From contig JAHEEA010000016.1 of assembly GCA_024640945.1 (NCBI GenBank), positions 1-33,542 on the forward strand: a DNA stretch of 33,542 nt, read 5' to 3'. The translations under genes were made by a program, and so were the position numbers. The stretch is from Candidatus Methylopumilus sp. GTDB lineage: Bacteria > Pseudomonadota > Gammaproteobacteria > Burkholderiales > Methylophilaceae. Positions 23,479 through 33,542 of the stretch are shown here, piece after piece; positions within the stretch are counted from its first letter, which is position 1, and each line of letters starts with the position of its first letter. The notes under the pieces are model-generated. The model was not told the origin of the DNA. It saw only the letters and a list, made by a program, of their open reading frames with translations, and ran no database searches.

Positions 23479-25239
23479 ATGAAAGCCCACAAAACCATGC
23501 GTAATCATTCACACATTAAAGCTAGCTTATTGATTGGACTATTGGTTTTTATGAGCAGCTTCCAATCTGCATCAGCGCAAGAAGAAGCCGTGACTCAGCC
23601 GCTACAACAAGAAACGCAAGAAGAATCAGAATTCAATAGCGACTTCATATTCAAATACCTGGCCGCCGAAGTAGCGGCGCAACGTGGGGAAGTAGGATTA
23701 TCGAATCAACTGTTCTTTGACTTAGCCAAAGCCACCCATAACGAGCGCCTTGCTGAACGCGCAACACAACTTGCCATTTTTACCCAAAACGCAAAAATAG
23801 GCCTTGATGCGGCGAATTTATGGCTATCAATTAATCCTGAAGCGCTCGAAGCAAGACAAACACTCACACAACTATTAGTGATGTCTGGAGACTTAAACGC
23901 AGCAAAACCGCATCTACAAAAACTGTTAGAAAAAGCAGATACCCGCGCTAACGGCTTTTTATACCTTAATAGCCTGCTTGCACAACAACCCGATAGATCA
24001 GCAGTATTAAGTCTAGTTCAAAACCTTGCCGAGCCTTACCCTAATTTAGGTGAAGCGCACCTTACAATTAGCCAAGCAGCTTTACAAACGGGAAATCCCG
24101 AACTCGCATTAAAAGAAGCGACGCTTGCCAACAAACTAAAACCTAATTGGGAATTAGGTGCCATTCAACAAGCAGAAATCCTCTATGCACAGTCTCCAGA
24201 AAAAGCCATTAACTTTTATCGTAGCTTTTTGAATAACAATTCAAATGCTAACGATGCAAGATTGAGCCTTGTAAAAATGCTTGTGGAACAAAAACGCTAC
24301 AACGAAACTAAATCAGACTTAACTAAATTAGCAAAAGCTGCCAACGAAAAACCGGATGTATTAGCAGTCATCGGCGCCCTCTCTTTGCAATCCAATCAAT
24401 TGGAAGAGGCTGAGAAATATTTAAAACAAGCACTCACATCAAAACTAAAAGACAAAGATCAAGTTTATTTATATCTAGGCCAGCTTGCCGAAAAGAAAAA
24501 AAATGATGATGAAGCGCTCAATTGGTACGCTCAAATTCAAGCACCTCAAGCTGACAATGAAGTACCATCAAAACAAAATCATTATCTAGAAGCCAAGATT
24601 GGCTCAGCCTACATCATCTCTCGCACGCAAGGCGCTGATGCTGCCGTGTCTATGCTAGATGACCTACAAGACCTAACAAACCTACAAATTGCATTAGTTA
24701 TCCAAACCCAAGCAAACTTAATGATGCAAGCTAAGCGCTATCAAGATGGCTTCGATTTACTAGATAAGGCCGTATTGAACGTACCCAACAACCCAGAGCT
24801 TATGTACGACCATGCAATGGCTGCTGAACGTTTAGAAAAATTCGACATTGTAGAGTCACAATTGCGAAAAATCATTAAACTCAAGCCAGACTTTGCCCAA
24901 GCGTACAACGCGCTAGGTTATTCATTTGCAGATAGAAATATCAATCTAAAAGAAGCGCATGATCTAATTCAGAAAGCGCTGTCTTTCAACCCGAATGATC
25001 ATTTTGTGATTGATAGCATGGGCTGGGTTCATTATCGTTTAGGTGAGCTAGATAAGGCTGCTGAATATTTAAAAGCAGCTTATAAATCTCAAGCAGATGC
25101 AGAAATTGCAGCACACTTAGGTGAAGTTCTGTGGCAACAAGGCCGCCAAAAAGAAGCTGAAAAGATTTGGGATGACGCCCTCAAAAACTCACCGGAAAAT
25201 GAAGCGTTACTTAAAACAGTGAAGCAATTCAAACCGTAA
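23479..25239 (+). CDS. Exported tetratricopeptide-repeat protein
   Basis: A 586-residue protein with an N-terminal signal peptide ending near SASAQ and then tandem TPR helices through almost the whole length. The clearest units are near AYNALGYSFADRNINLKEAHDLIQKAL and the following DSMGWVHYRLGELDKAAEYL. TPR proteins are scaffolds for protein-protein contacts; this type stands directly before lolB in many betaproteobacteria. Periplasmic or lipid-facing scaffolding is inference. The ATG at 23479 has AAGAG close upstream; an ATG at 23497 is an alternative, and both keep the signal peptide. Two bases separate it from lolB. Confidence 0.85.
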   Translation: MKAHKTMRNHSHIKASLLIGLLVFMSSFQSASAQEEAVTQPLQQETQEESEFNSDFIFKYLAAEVAAQRGEVGLSNQLFFDLAKATHNERLAERATQLAIFTQNAKIGLDAANLWLSINPEALEARQTLTQLLVMSGDLNAAKPHLQKLLEKADTRANGFLYLNSLLAQQPDRSAVLSLVQNLAEPYPNLGEAHLTISQAALQTGNPELALKEATLANKLKPNWELGAIQQAEILYAQSPEKAINFYRSFLNNNSNANDARLSLVKMLVEQKRYNETKSDLTKLAKAANEKPDVLAVIGALSLQSNQLEEAEKYLKQALTSKLKDKDQVYLYLGQLAEKKKNDDEALNWYAQIQAPQADNEVPSKQNHYLEAKIGSAYIISRTQGADAAVSMLDDLQDLTNLQIALVIQTQANLMMQAKRYQDGFDLLDKAVLNVPNNPELMYDHAMAAERLEKFDIVESQLRKIIKLKPDFAQAYNALGYSFADRNINLKEAHDLIQKALSFNPNDHFVIDSMGWVHYRLGELDKAAEYLKAAYKSQADAEIAAHLGEVLWQQGRQKEAEKIWDDALKNSPENEALLKTVKQFKP

Positions 25240-25241
25240 AT

Positions 25242-25889
25242 ATGGGTGTGTTTAAAACCTTATTCCGACTTTTGTTGATTGTTTTGTTGGCATCACAAAC
25301 AGCCTGCACCAATATCAAAACAAATCAAACAACTTTGCCTAGTAATCCATCAGATGCAAGCGCACACCTTGCACAAATCTCATCAATTAAAGATTTTAAA
25401 ATTGAAGGTAGGCTTGGCGTTCAAAGTGACAAGCACGGAATATCAGGCACGGTGCATTGGCATCACCTGAAAGTCAGCGATGAAATGAATATTTATTCAC
25501 CGCTAGGTGGGAAAATCGCAGAAATCATCAACGGCAATAATGGCGTGACGCTAACCACCAGCGACAATAAAGTTTTTAACGCTCAAGACCCTGAAGCACT
25601 CACAGAATCAACCTTAGGATGGCGCCTTCCAATCACAAAGCTTTCTGACTGGATTGTCGGCCGTCCTGCAAACGGTGCAATATCAAACGTCCAATGGAAC
25701 GAAGATGGAATGCTGAAAAAGTTCAATCAAGAAGGCTGGGAAATCAGCTATCTAGAATACAAAGAAAGTAATCAAATTGTGCTCCCTAGCAAAATGAACA
25801 TTCGCAATAGCAAATTAAATCTCAGATTAATCATCGACCGCTGGGAACTTCCAAGCGCGCAAGAAACAAGCTCTTTAAACGTAAACTAA
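25242..25889 (+). CDS. lolB: Outer-membrane lipoprotein receptor LolB
   Basis: A 215-residue lipoprotein that receives lipoproteins from LolA and inserts them in the outer membrane. The signal peptide ends at Cys22 in LLASQTAC, an unusual lipobox with Gln at -3. No Asp follows the cysteine, in keeping with outer-membrane sorting. The mature part has the family pattern FKIEGRLGVQ, GTVHWHH and LGWRLPITKLSDWIVGRP. It sits between the TPR gene (2 bp) and ispE (7 bp) in one operon, an arrangement common in beta- and gammaproteobacteria. Confidence 0.9.
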   Translation: MGVFKTLFRLLLIVLLASQTACTNIKTNQTTLPSNPSDASAHLAQISSIKDFKIEGRLGVQSDKHGISGTVHWHHLKVSDEMNIYSPLGGKIAEIINGNNGVTLTTSDNKVFNAQDPEALTESTLGWRLPITKLSDWIVGRPANGAISNVQWNEDGMLKKFNQEGWEISYLEYKESNQIVLPSKMNIRNSKLNLRLIIDRWELPSAQETSSLNVN

Positions 25890-25896
25890 TTCAAAT

Positions 25897-26841
25897 ATGT
25901 CAGCGCATCACATTCCCGCAAACATTCAAAATCTCATTGAGCAAGGCTATAGCCCATTCTTAGCGCCTGCAAAAATCAATCTATTCTTGCATGTAACGGG
26001 GCGTCGCGATGACGGCTATCACCTTTTACAAAGCGCATTTCGCTTGGTTGGTTTTTACGACACAATTTATCTAAAAGTCACCTCTGATGGAAAAATCACA
26101 AGAAGCGCAGAGATTGAGGGCGTTCCAGCGGAAAAAGATTTGTGTATTCGCGCGGCAAAATTACTTCAAGCACATACCCACTGCATGTTGGGCGTAGATA
26201 TTGCCATCGACAAACGTATTCCTATGGGCGGCGGCTTGGGCGGCGGGAGCTCAGACGCAGCGACGGTATTAATCGCATTAAATCAACTATGGAAGCTGAA
26301 TTTAAGCCGCACAACATTAATGCAATTGGGGCTAAAACTTGGCGCTGACGTTCCATTCTTTATTTTCGGAAAAAATGCTTGGGTAGAGGGTGTCGGTGAA
26401 AAAATGCAGGCATTGGCTTTGCCACCAGCCCACTATGTCATCATGACCCCAAAAACACAGGTGCCAACTGCTGAAATTTTTAATGCAGAGGAATTGACAA
26501 GAAACACGTTTCCCACGACAATAGCGGCCTTTTCCGAGATGTGGTTCGGAAAAACGCAACAAAGCAATGGCAAGTGGGGTGAAAAACAAGTTTTTCACAA
26601 CGATCTTGAAGCGGTAGTTTGCAAAAGATACCCATCAGTAGCCTCTTGTTTAGAATGGTTAAATCAATTTTCAACAAGCTACATGAGTGGATCTGGCGCA
26701 TCAGTTTTTGCAGCGTTTAATGACGAAGGTCAGGCGATGCAAGTAATTGAAAAATCACCAAAGAAAATCGAAAGCACTGAAGTTTTTTGTTGTGTAGCAC
26801 TCGGATTAGATCAGCATCCGCTGTATAATTTGCTTGCTTAA
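25897..26841 (+). CDS. ispE: 4-diphosphocytidyl-2-C-methyl-D-erythritol kinase
   Basis: A 314-residue GHMP kinase of the non-mevalonate isoprenoid pathway; it phosphorylates the 2-hydroxyl of CDP-ME. PAKINLFLHVTGRRDDGYH near 24-42 contains the catalytic Lys and the substrate loop. PMGGGLGGGSSDAAT is the ATP-binding glycine motif. LGADVPFF holds the catalytic Asp, and SGSGASVFAAF is the C-terminal GHMP motif. About 20 residues longer than E. coli IspE at the N-terminus, where the start at MSAHHIP directly follows lolB. Followed by tRNA-Gln and prs, as in many proteobacteria. Confidence 0.95.
   Translation: MSAHHIPANIQNLIEQGYSPFLAPAKINLFLHVTGRRDDGYHLLQSAFRLVGFYDTIYLKVTSDGKITRSAEIEGVPAEKDLCIRAAKLLQAHTHCMLGVDIAIDKRIPMGGGLGGGSSDAATVLIALNQLWKLNLSRTTLMQLGLKLGADVPFFIFGKNAWVEGVGEKMQALALPPAHYVIMTPKTQVPTAEIFNAEELTRNTFPTTIAAFSEMWFGKTQQSNGKWGEKQVFHNDLEAVVCKRYPSVASCLEWLNQFSTSYMSGSGASVFAAFNDEGQAMQVIEKSPKKIESTEVFCCVALGLDQHPLYNLLA
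26824..26829 (+). promoter_or_regulatory. Possible tRNA-Gln -10 box inside the end of ispE
   Basis: A consensus TATAAT occurs within the last codons of ispE, about 30 bp before the tRNA. No good -35 is seen at 16-18 bp. Transcription from the ispE operon may suffice. Confidence 0.3.
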
Positions 26842-26858
26842 TAGCTACAAAGATTAAA

Positions 26859-26935
26859 TGGGGAGTCGCCAAGCTGGTTAAGGCACCGGATTTTGATTCC
26901 GGCATGCGAAGGTTCGAATCCTTCTTCCCCAGCCA
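26859..26935 (+). tRNA. tRNA-Gln (anticodon TTG), CCA encoded
   Basis: A 77-nt cloverleaf starting TGGGGAGTCGCCAAGC. The acceptor arm UGGGGAG pairs with CUUCCCCA, followed by G73 and CCA. The anticodon stem CCGGA/TCCGG holds loop TTTTGAT with anticodon TTG at 26893-26895. The T arm has GGTTCGAATCC. It reads CAA/CAG glutamine codons. It lies 17 bp after ispE. Confidence 0.96.
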
Positions 26936-26949
26936 GTTTTACAATACGG

Positions 26950-26976
26950 AGCGTGTAAGCATTACACGCTTTTTTT
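26950..26976 (+). terminator. Intrinsic terminator between tRNA-Gln and prs
   Basis: A perfect 9-bp stem AGCGTGTAA-GCA-TTACACGCT is followed by a run of T. It ends about 30 bp before the prs start codon. There is little room for a separate prs promoter downstream, so read-through or attenuation may set prs expression. Confidence 0.8.
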
Positions 26977-27005
26977 GTTTTTATAGACTATAAGGAATCC
27001 CGACT

Positions 27006-27974
27006 GTGGCCAAAGGCGACATGATGGTATTTACAGGCACAGCGAATCCTACGCTGGCCAAAAAAGTGGTCAAACACCTCGGCATGGAATTAGGTCGCGC
27101 AACTGTCGACCGTTTCAGCGATGGTGAAGTGATGATTGAATTGCAAGACAACGTGCGTGGTAAAGACGTGTTTGTGTTGCAATCAACTTGCGCACCGACT
27201 AATGACACCCTAATGGAAGTCATGGTCATGGTTGACGCTCTACGCCGGGCATCAGCTGGCCGCATCACTGCTGCGATTCCTTACTTTGGTTATGCACGAC
27301 AAGATCGTCGTCCACGCTCTGCTCGCGTTGCGATTACCGCAAAAGTAGTAGCCAACATGCTTACCAGCGTTGGCGTTAATCGTTTATTAACGATGGATTT
27401 GCATTCAGACCAAATCCAAGGATTCTTTGAAATCCCAGTAGACAACATTTATGCATCACCAGTGTTGCTTGCAGACTTAACAAAACAAAATCACCCGAAT
27501 TTACTGGTGGTTTCACCTGACGTTGGTGGTGTAGTGCGTGCACGTGCACTTGCTAAACAAATGGGCTCTGACTTGGCGATTATCGACAAACGTCGTCCTA
27601 AAGCAAATGTTGCTAAAGTCATGAACATTATTGGTGATGTTGCTGGCCGTACCTGCGTCATCATGGATGACATGGTCGACACTGCAAACACACTATGTGA
27701 AGCAGCCGCAGCATTGAAGAAAAAAGGCGCAGAAAAAGTTGTTGCCTACTGTACGCACCCAGTTTTATCAGGGTCAGCAATTGAACGTATCAATGCTTCA
27801 GAATTAGATGAATTAGTCGTTACTGACACGATTCCTCTCCGCGCTGATGCAGCAGCATGCAAAAAAGTACGTCAACTAAGTGTTGGCGAATTGATGGCTG
27901 AAACGATTAGACGTATCAGCAACGAGGACTCTGTCAGTTCTTTATTTGAAGACCTCGAAAATATATATATTTAA
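27006..27974 (+). CDS. prs: Ribose-phosphate pyrophosphokinase
   Basis: A 322-residue enzyme that transfers pyrophosphate from ATP to ribose 5-phosphate, making PRPP for nucleotide, His and Trp synthesis. Family features are [16 protein letters not shown] at the N-terminus, [12 protein letters not shown], the ATP loop [22 protein letters not shown], and the PRPP-binding motif [12 protein letters not shown] near 217-228. The last has Asn where Gly is common. The start is a GTG at 27006 with AAGGA nine bases upstream. Together with tRNA-Gln and rplY it forms a conserved gene order. Confidence 0.96.
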   Translation: MAKGDMMVFTGTANPTLAKKVVKHLGMELGRATVDRFSDGEVMIELQDNVRGKDVFVLQSTCAPTNDTLMEVMVMVDALRRASAGRITAAIPYFGYARQDRRPRSARVAITAKVVANMLTSVGVNRLLTMDLHSDQIQGFFEIPVDNIYASPVLLADLTKQNHPNLLVVSPDVGGVVRARALAKQMGSDLAIIDKRRPKANVAKVMNIIGDVAGRTCVIMDDMVDTANTLCEAAAALKKKGAEKVVAYCTHPVLSGSAIERINASELDELVVTDTIPLRADAAACKKVRQLSVGELMAETIRRISNEDSVSSLFEDLENIYI

Positions 27975-28011
27975 GTATTTATGTAATCGCCCATGGCGCT
28001 TACATATTCCC

Positions 28012-28040
28012 CTGCTATCTGGTCGCGGATAGCAGTTTTT
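28012..28040 (+). terminator. Intrinsic terminator after prs
   Basis: An 8-bp perfect stem CTGCTATC/GATAGCAG with an 8-base loop is followed by TTTTT, 38 bp past the prs stop and about 46 bp before the rplY ATG. Confidence 0.75.
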
Positions 28041-28044
28041 GAAA

Positions 28045-28067
28045 AACCAAAAGTTTTAATTTTGGTT
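28045..28067 (+). promoter_or_regulatory. Leader hairpin directly before the rplY ribosome-binding site
   Basis: AACCAAAA (28045-28052) and TTTTGGTT (28060-28067) form an 8-bp stem with a 7-base loop. It ends four bases before the TAGGAG ribosome-binding site of rplY. A role in translational control of L25 is possible. Confidence 0.45.
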
Positions 28068-28086
28068 AATTTTAGGAGCAGTAAAA

Positions 28087-28716
28087 ATGACGATTGAAAT
28101 CTCAGCAGTAACACGTGCAGCGAAAGGTACGGGTGCGAGCCGCCGTCTTCGCCGTGATGCAAAAGTGCCAGGTATTGTTTATGGCGCAGGTAAAGACCCA
28201 GTAAGCGTTGAATTTGATGCAAAAGCACTATTCATGGAATTCCGCCATGAAGCTTTCCATGCTTCAATCTTGACACTAAGTCTTGATGGTAAAAAAGAGT
28301 CTGTATTATTACGTGACTTCCAAATGCATCCAGTACGTAATACCATCCAACACGTTGACTTCCAACGTGTAAGCGCAACTGAAAAAATTCACGTTAAAGT
28401 GCCATTGCACTTCGTGAATGGTGACATCGCTCCAGGCGTTAAACTTAACGGCGGTATCGTTGCTCACATTGCAACTGAAGCCGATGTAAGTTGCTTGGCT
28501 AAAGATTTGCCAGAGTTCGTTGAAGTTGATTTGGCTAATCTAGAAATTGGTCATTCAATCCACTTGTCACAAATCGCATTACCAAAAGGCGTTGAATTCG
28601 TTCAATTAGCTCACGGTAACGATTTAGCAGTAGCAAGTATTGCTAAAACACGTGGTAGCACAGCTTCAGCAGCAGATGACGCAGCTCCAGCAGGTGAAGA
28701 AACTCCAGCAGCTTAA
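28087..28716 (+). CDS. rplY: 50S ribosomal protein L25, long Ctc form
   Basis: A 209-residue L25/TL5/Ctc protein that binds 5S rRNA. The N-terminal L25 domain (about 1-92) contains GTGASRRLRRDAKVPGIVYG and FQMHPVRNTIQHVDFQRV. The C-terminal TL5 domain (about 98-185) follows, with an Ala/acidic tail ending EETPAA. The two-domain form is usual in betaproteobacteria, unlike the one-domain 94-residue form of E. coli. ATG at 28087 with TAGGAG about ten bases upstream. Confidence 0.95.
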   Translation: MTIEISAVTRAAKGTGASRRLRRDAKVPGIVYGAGKDPVSVEFDAKALFMEFRHEAFHASILTLSLDGKKESVLLRDFQMHPVRNTIQHVDFQRVSATEKIHVKVPLHFVNGDIAPGVKLNGGIVAHIATEADVSCLAKDLPEFVEVDLANLEIGHSIHLSQIALPKGVEFVQLAHGNDLAVASIAKTRGSTASAADDAAPAGEETPAA

Positions 28717-28734
28717 TTTATTAAGTGGCTAACA

Positions 28735-28777
28735 ATAACGCGCGCTTGGGGTTACCTAAGCGCGCGTTATGCTTTTT
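28735..28777 (+). terminator. Strong terminator after rplY
   Basis: A perfect 13-bp stem ATAACGCGCGCTT/AAGCGCGCGTTAT with a 10-base loop, followed by GCTTTTT. It sits 18 bp past the rplY stop and ends 15 bp before the pth start. Confidence 0.85.
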
Positions 28778-28792
28778 AACGAAGGCAATTTT

Positions 28793-29368
28793 ATGAGCAG
28801 CATCCAACTTATCGTCGGCCTAGGTAATCCAGGCAATGAATACACGGGTACCCGCCACAACGCTGGTTTTTGGTGGGTGGATCAAGTATGCGCGGAAACT
28901 GGAAGCAAGCTAAATTTGGAAGCCAAATTTTTTGGACATGCTGGCAAATTAAAAAACAGCAGTGAAGTCTGGCTACTCAAACCAATGACCTTCATGAACG
29001 CTAGCGGTCGCTCGGTGGGCGCACTCGCTAAGTTTTATAAAATACCGCCTGAAGCTATTTTAGTTGTCCATGACGAACTCGATTTACCCCCTGGCACCGT
29101 CAAACTTAAAAAAGGCGGCGGACATGGTGGCCACAACGGCTTAAAAGATATTGCTGCTCAGCTGGGCACGCCTGATTTTTGGCGTTTGCGTTTAGGCATC
29201 GGCCATCCAGGTGATAAAAATGTTGTCGCAAATTACGTACTTAAAGACCCAACGCGCGATGAAATGCGTGCGATTGAAGAAAATATTGACCAAAGCACTA
29301 CGCTTTTACCTTTGCTATTAAAAGGCGAATTCGAAGCAGCAATGTTAAAATTGCACACTAAAAATTAG
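28793..29368 (+). CDS. pth: Peptidyl-tRNA hydrolase
   Basis: A 191-residue esterase that releases peptides from prematurely dropped peptidyl-tRNA. [19 protein letters not shown] carries the conserved Asn and catalytic His of the N-terminal motif. [11 protein letters not shown] and HDELDLPPG (catalytic-support Asp) follow, then [13 protein letters not shown] and [10 protein letters not shown]. The ATG at 28793 has GAAGG seven bases upstream. An ATG at 28769 lies in the terminator stem and is unlikely to be used. Confidence 0.96.
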   Translation: MSSIQLIVGLGNPGNEYTGTRHNAGFWWVDQVCAETGSKLNLEAKFFGHAGKLKNSSEVWLLKPMTFMNASGRSVGALAKFYKIPPEAILVVHDELDLPPGTVKLKKGGGHGGHNGLKDIAAQLGTPDFWRLRLGIGHPGDKNVVANYVLKDPTRDEMRAIEENIDQSTTLLPLLLKGEFEAAMLKLHTKN

Positions 29369-29394
29369 CCTCAAATTACCGAACAGGAAAAATT

Positions 29395-30480
29395 ATGAAA
29401 TGCGGAATCGTCGGCCTACCAAACGTAGGTAAATCAACGCTCTTCAATGCCATCACTAAAGCTGGCATTGCAGCAGAAAACTACCCTTTCTGCACCATTG
29501 AGCCTAACGTTGGTATCGTCGAAGTGCCAGATCCACGTATGCAATTTCTAATCGATATCGTCAACCCGCAAAAAGTACAACCTGCGATTGTTGAGTTCGT
29601 CGATATTGCAGGCTTAGTGGCTGGCGCATCGAAAGGCGAGGGTTTAGGCAACAAGTTTCTAGCTAACATTCGTGAAACGGATGCGATTGCGCACGTTGTG
29701 CGTTGCTTTAACGATGCTAACGTAGTGCACGTTGCCAATAAAGTTGACCCGCTTTCTGATGTTGAAACTATCAATACAGAACTTGCGCTTGCGGATATGG
29801 AAACTGTTGAAAAAACTGTGCAACGCGAAAGCAAAAAAGCCAAGTCTGGCGACAAAGAGGCGATTGCACTATGCGCCGTATTAGCTAAGGTTCAAAAAGG
29901 CCTAGACGAAGGCAAAGCTGTTCGCACTTTGGGTCTAGATGAAGACGAATTGCACTTACTCAAACCACTTTGCCTCATCACAGTAAAACCTGTGATGTAC
30001 ATCGCCAACGTGGATGAAGGTGGTTTTCAAAACAACCCGCTGTTAGACAAAATCGTCGAACTAGGCAAAAAAGAAAACTCACCCGTGGTGAGCATTTGCG
30101 CAAAAATCGAAGCTGAAATTTCAGACTTAGAAGACGAAGACAAAGCTTTATTCTTAGAAGAATTAGGCCTAACAGAACCAGGCTTAGACCGTGTAGTACG
30201 TGCGGCCTACGCACTTCTTGGTTTGGAAACCTACTTTACTGCAGGCGTTAAAGAAGTTCGCGCTTGGACAGTGCGTAAAGGCTCAACAGCGCCACAAGCT
30301 GCAGGCGTCATTCACACCGACTTTGAACGTGGATTCATTCGTGCTGAAGTGATTGGCTTCGAAGATTTCGTTGCCAATAAAGGTGAACAAGGCTCAAAAG
30401 AAGCTGGGAAAATGCGCTTAGAGGGCAAAGAATATATCGTGAAAGATGGCGATGTCATGCACTTTAGATTTAACGTGTAA
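29395..30480 (+). CDS. ychF: Redox-regulated ATPase YchF (Obg family)
   Basis: A 361-residue P-loop protein. G1 is GLPNVGKST, the switch region contains FCTIEPNVG, and G3 is DIAGLV. The base-specificity motif is NVDE rather than NKxD, which gives YchF/OLA1 its preference for ATP. A helical insertion is followed by a C-terminal TGS domain (about 280-361) with [13 protein letters not shown]. The protein associates with ribosomes and affects oxidative-stress responses in relatives. It follows pth by 26 bp, a widely conserved pair. Confidence 0.96.
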   Translation: MKCGIVGLPNVGKSTLFNAITKAGIAAENYPFCTIEPNVGIVEVPDPRMQFLIDIVNPQKVQPAIVEFVDIAGLVAGASKGEGLGNKFLANIRETDAIAHVVRCFNDANVVHVANKVDPLSDVETINTELALADMETVEKTVQRESKKAKSGDKEAIALCAVLAKVQKGLDEGKAVRTLGLDEDELHLLKPLCLITVKPVMYIANVDEGGFQNNPLLDKIVELGKKENSPVVSICAKIEAEISDLEDEDKALFLEELGLTEPGLDRVVRAAYALLGLETYFTAGVKEVRAWTVRKGSTAPQAAGVIHTDFERGFIRAEVIGFEDFVANKGEQGSKEAGKMRLEGKEYIVKDGDVMHFRFNV

Positions 30481-30493
30481 GGGTAAAAACCAG

Positions 30494-30530
30494 TAATAAA
30501 AAAGCCATCCTCGTGATGGCTTTTTTATTA
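30494..30530. terminator. Bidirectional intrinsic terminator after ychF
   Basis: A perfect 16-bp stem, core AAGCCATC/GATGGCTT, with loop CTCGT. The A and T tracts on the two sides make it usable in both directions. Confidence 0.9.
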
Positions 30531-30588
30531 GGCTAACCTCCAATCAATACCAAGACTTAAGAGCAAAGCAATTAGCCTCGCTTCAAGG

Positions 30589-30594
30589 TATAAT
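30589..30594 (+). promoter_or_regulatory. Probable -10 box of the leuS–lptE operon
   Basis: A consensus TATAAT lies about 38 bp before the leuS ATG and after the ychF terminator. The -35 at the usual distance is poor. Confidence 0.45.
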
Positions 30595-30598
30595 TTAG

Positions 30599-33088
<2,490 letters not shown>

Positions 33089-33090
33089 TC

Positions 33091-33542
33091 ATGCAACACT
33101 TCTTTGTACGTAGACTTTTCATCATGCTCATAGCTTTAGCTGTTGCTGCTTGCGGCTTTCAGTTACGTGGATTAGCTGATTTGTCTTTTGAAAATTTATA
33201 CATTCAAGGCAACAAGCTGACTATTTCTAAAGACCTTAATAGCTCGCTCAAAACCAACGGTGTCAAAATTGTGAGCGATCCTGAAAAAGCTGATTACATG
33301 CTTGAGCTTATGAATGAATCGACTGAAAAACGAATTCTTTCATTAAGTGGTGGCGCTGGTGTGGTTCGTGAATTTGAGCTTTTCTATCGCGTAGCTTTCC
33401 GGATGCGTGAGCCAAGCAATGAGCTTTGGGGACCAGTACAAACAATTGAAGCGAGACGCGATTTTTCATACAGCGATGATCAAATTTTGGCGAAGTCTTA
33501 TGAAGAAGCAATGCTGTACGACAATATGCGTCAAGATGCGGT
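33091..33542 (+). CDS. lptE: LPS-assembly lipoprotein LptE, 5' part
   Basis: The frame begins two bases after the leuS stop and runs off the window edge after 150 residues. The lipoprotein signal ends at Cys21 in LIALAVAACGFQLRG; the CGFxLRG motif is diagnostic of LptE. This outer-membrane lipoprotein plugs the LptD barrel and helps insert lipopolysaccharide. leuS–lptE(–holA) is the standard order in proteobacteria, so holA is expected next. Confidence 0.93.
   Translation, partial: MQHFFVRRLFIMLIALAVAACGFQLRGLADLSFENLYIQGNKLTISKDLNSSLKTNGVKIVSDPEKADYMLELMNESTEKRILSLSGGAGVVREFELFYRVAFRMREPSNELWGPVQTIEARRDFSYSDDQILAKSYEEAMLYDNMRQDA

Noticed and set aside
29481-29855. 124-codon minus-strand open frame inside ychF
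   Set aside because: Antisense to the G domain; composition is that of a shadow frame.

Overview
The window looks like ordinary chromosome from a betaproteobacterium of moderate to low G+C, most plausibly a member of the Methylophilaceae (Methylotenera/Methylophilus-like). This rests on the housekeeping gene order lolB–ispE–tRNA-Gln–prs–rplY–pth–ychF and leuS–lptE, and on the protein families present. The family assignment is inference and needs a search to confirm. I see no insertion sequences, phage genes, CRISPR arrays or rRNA.

Layout. 1-221: 5' end of a 6-phosphogluconate dehydrogenase gene reading out of the window. 418-6368: heavy-metal efflux operon, with a small CzcI-like exported protein (probably a non-AUG start) followed by outer-membrane factor, membrane-fusion protein and RND pump. 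6424-9794: an AI-2E/PerM permease, a DUF455 ferritin-like protein and a Suv3-type RNA helicase that follows it in the same frame without an ATG. 9796-10407: a LexA-like S24 repressor whose promoter carries a dyad and whose mRNA is probably leaderless. 10478-12145: an OFA-type MFS transporter with an operator-like palindrome and direct repeats in its leader. 12314-15285: a membrane-anchored EF-hand protein divergent from an OmpR/EnvZ two-component pair. 15282-18295: siroheme synthase CysG and a sodium:solute symporter. 18307-23209: a GldA/F/G-like ABC cassette with a DUF4340 protein, ending in mutM. 23479-30480: a dense housekeeping run (TPR protein, LolB, IspE, tRNA-Gln, Prs, L25, Pth, YchF). 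30632-33542: leuS and the start of lptE.

How genes work together. CzcC, CzcB and CzcA form one tripartite metal exporter. OmpR and EnvZ form a phosphorelay. The ABC ATPase, ABC-2 permease, GldG-like subunit and DUF4340 protein are encoded as one unit of unknown cargo, with mutM abutting it. LolB and LptE both serve outer-membrane biogenesis; Pth, YchF, L25, tRNA-Gln and LeuS serve translation.

The least-explained items are the leaderless LexA-like gene with its in-promoter dyad, the in-frame DUF455/helicase junction, the Gld-like ABC–DUF4340–mutM unit, and several exact palindromes sitting on promoters. No wholly new system is evident. Most of the window is recognisable core genome.
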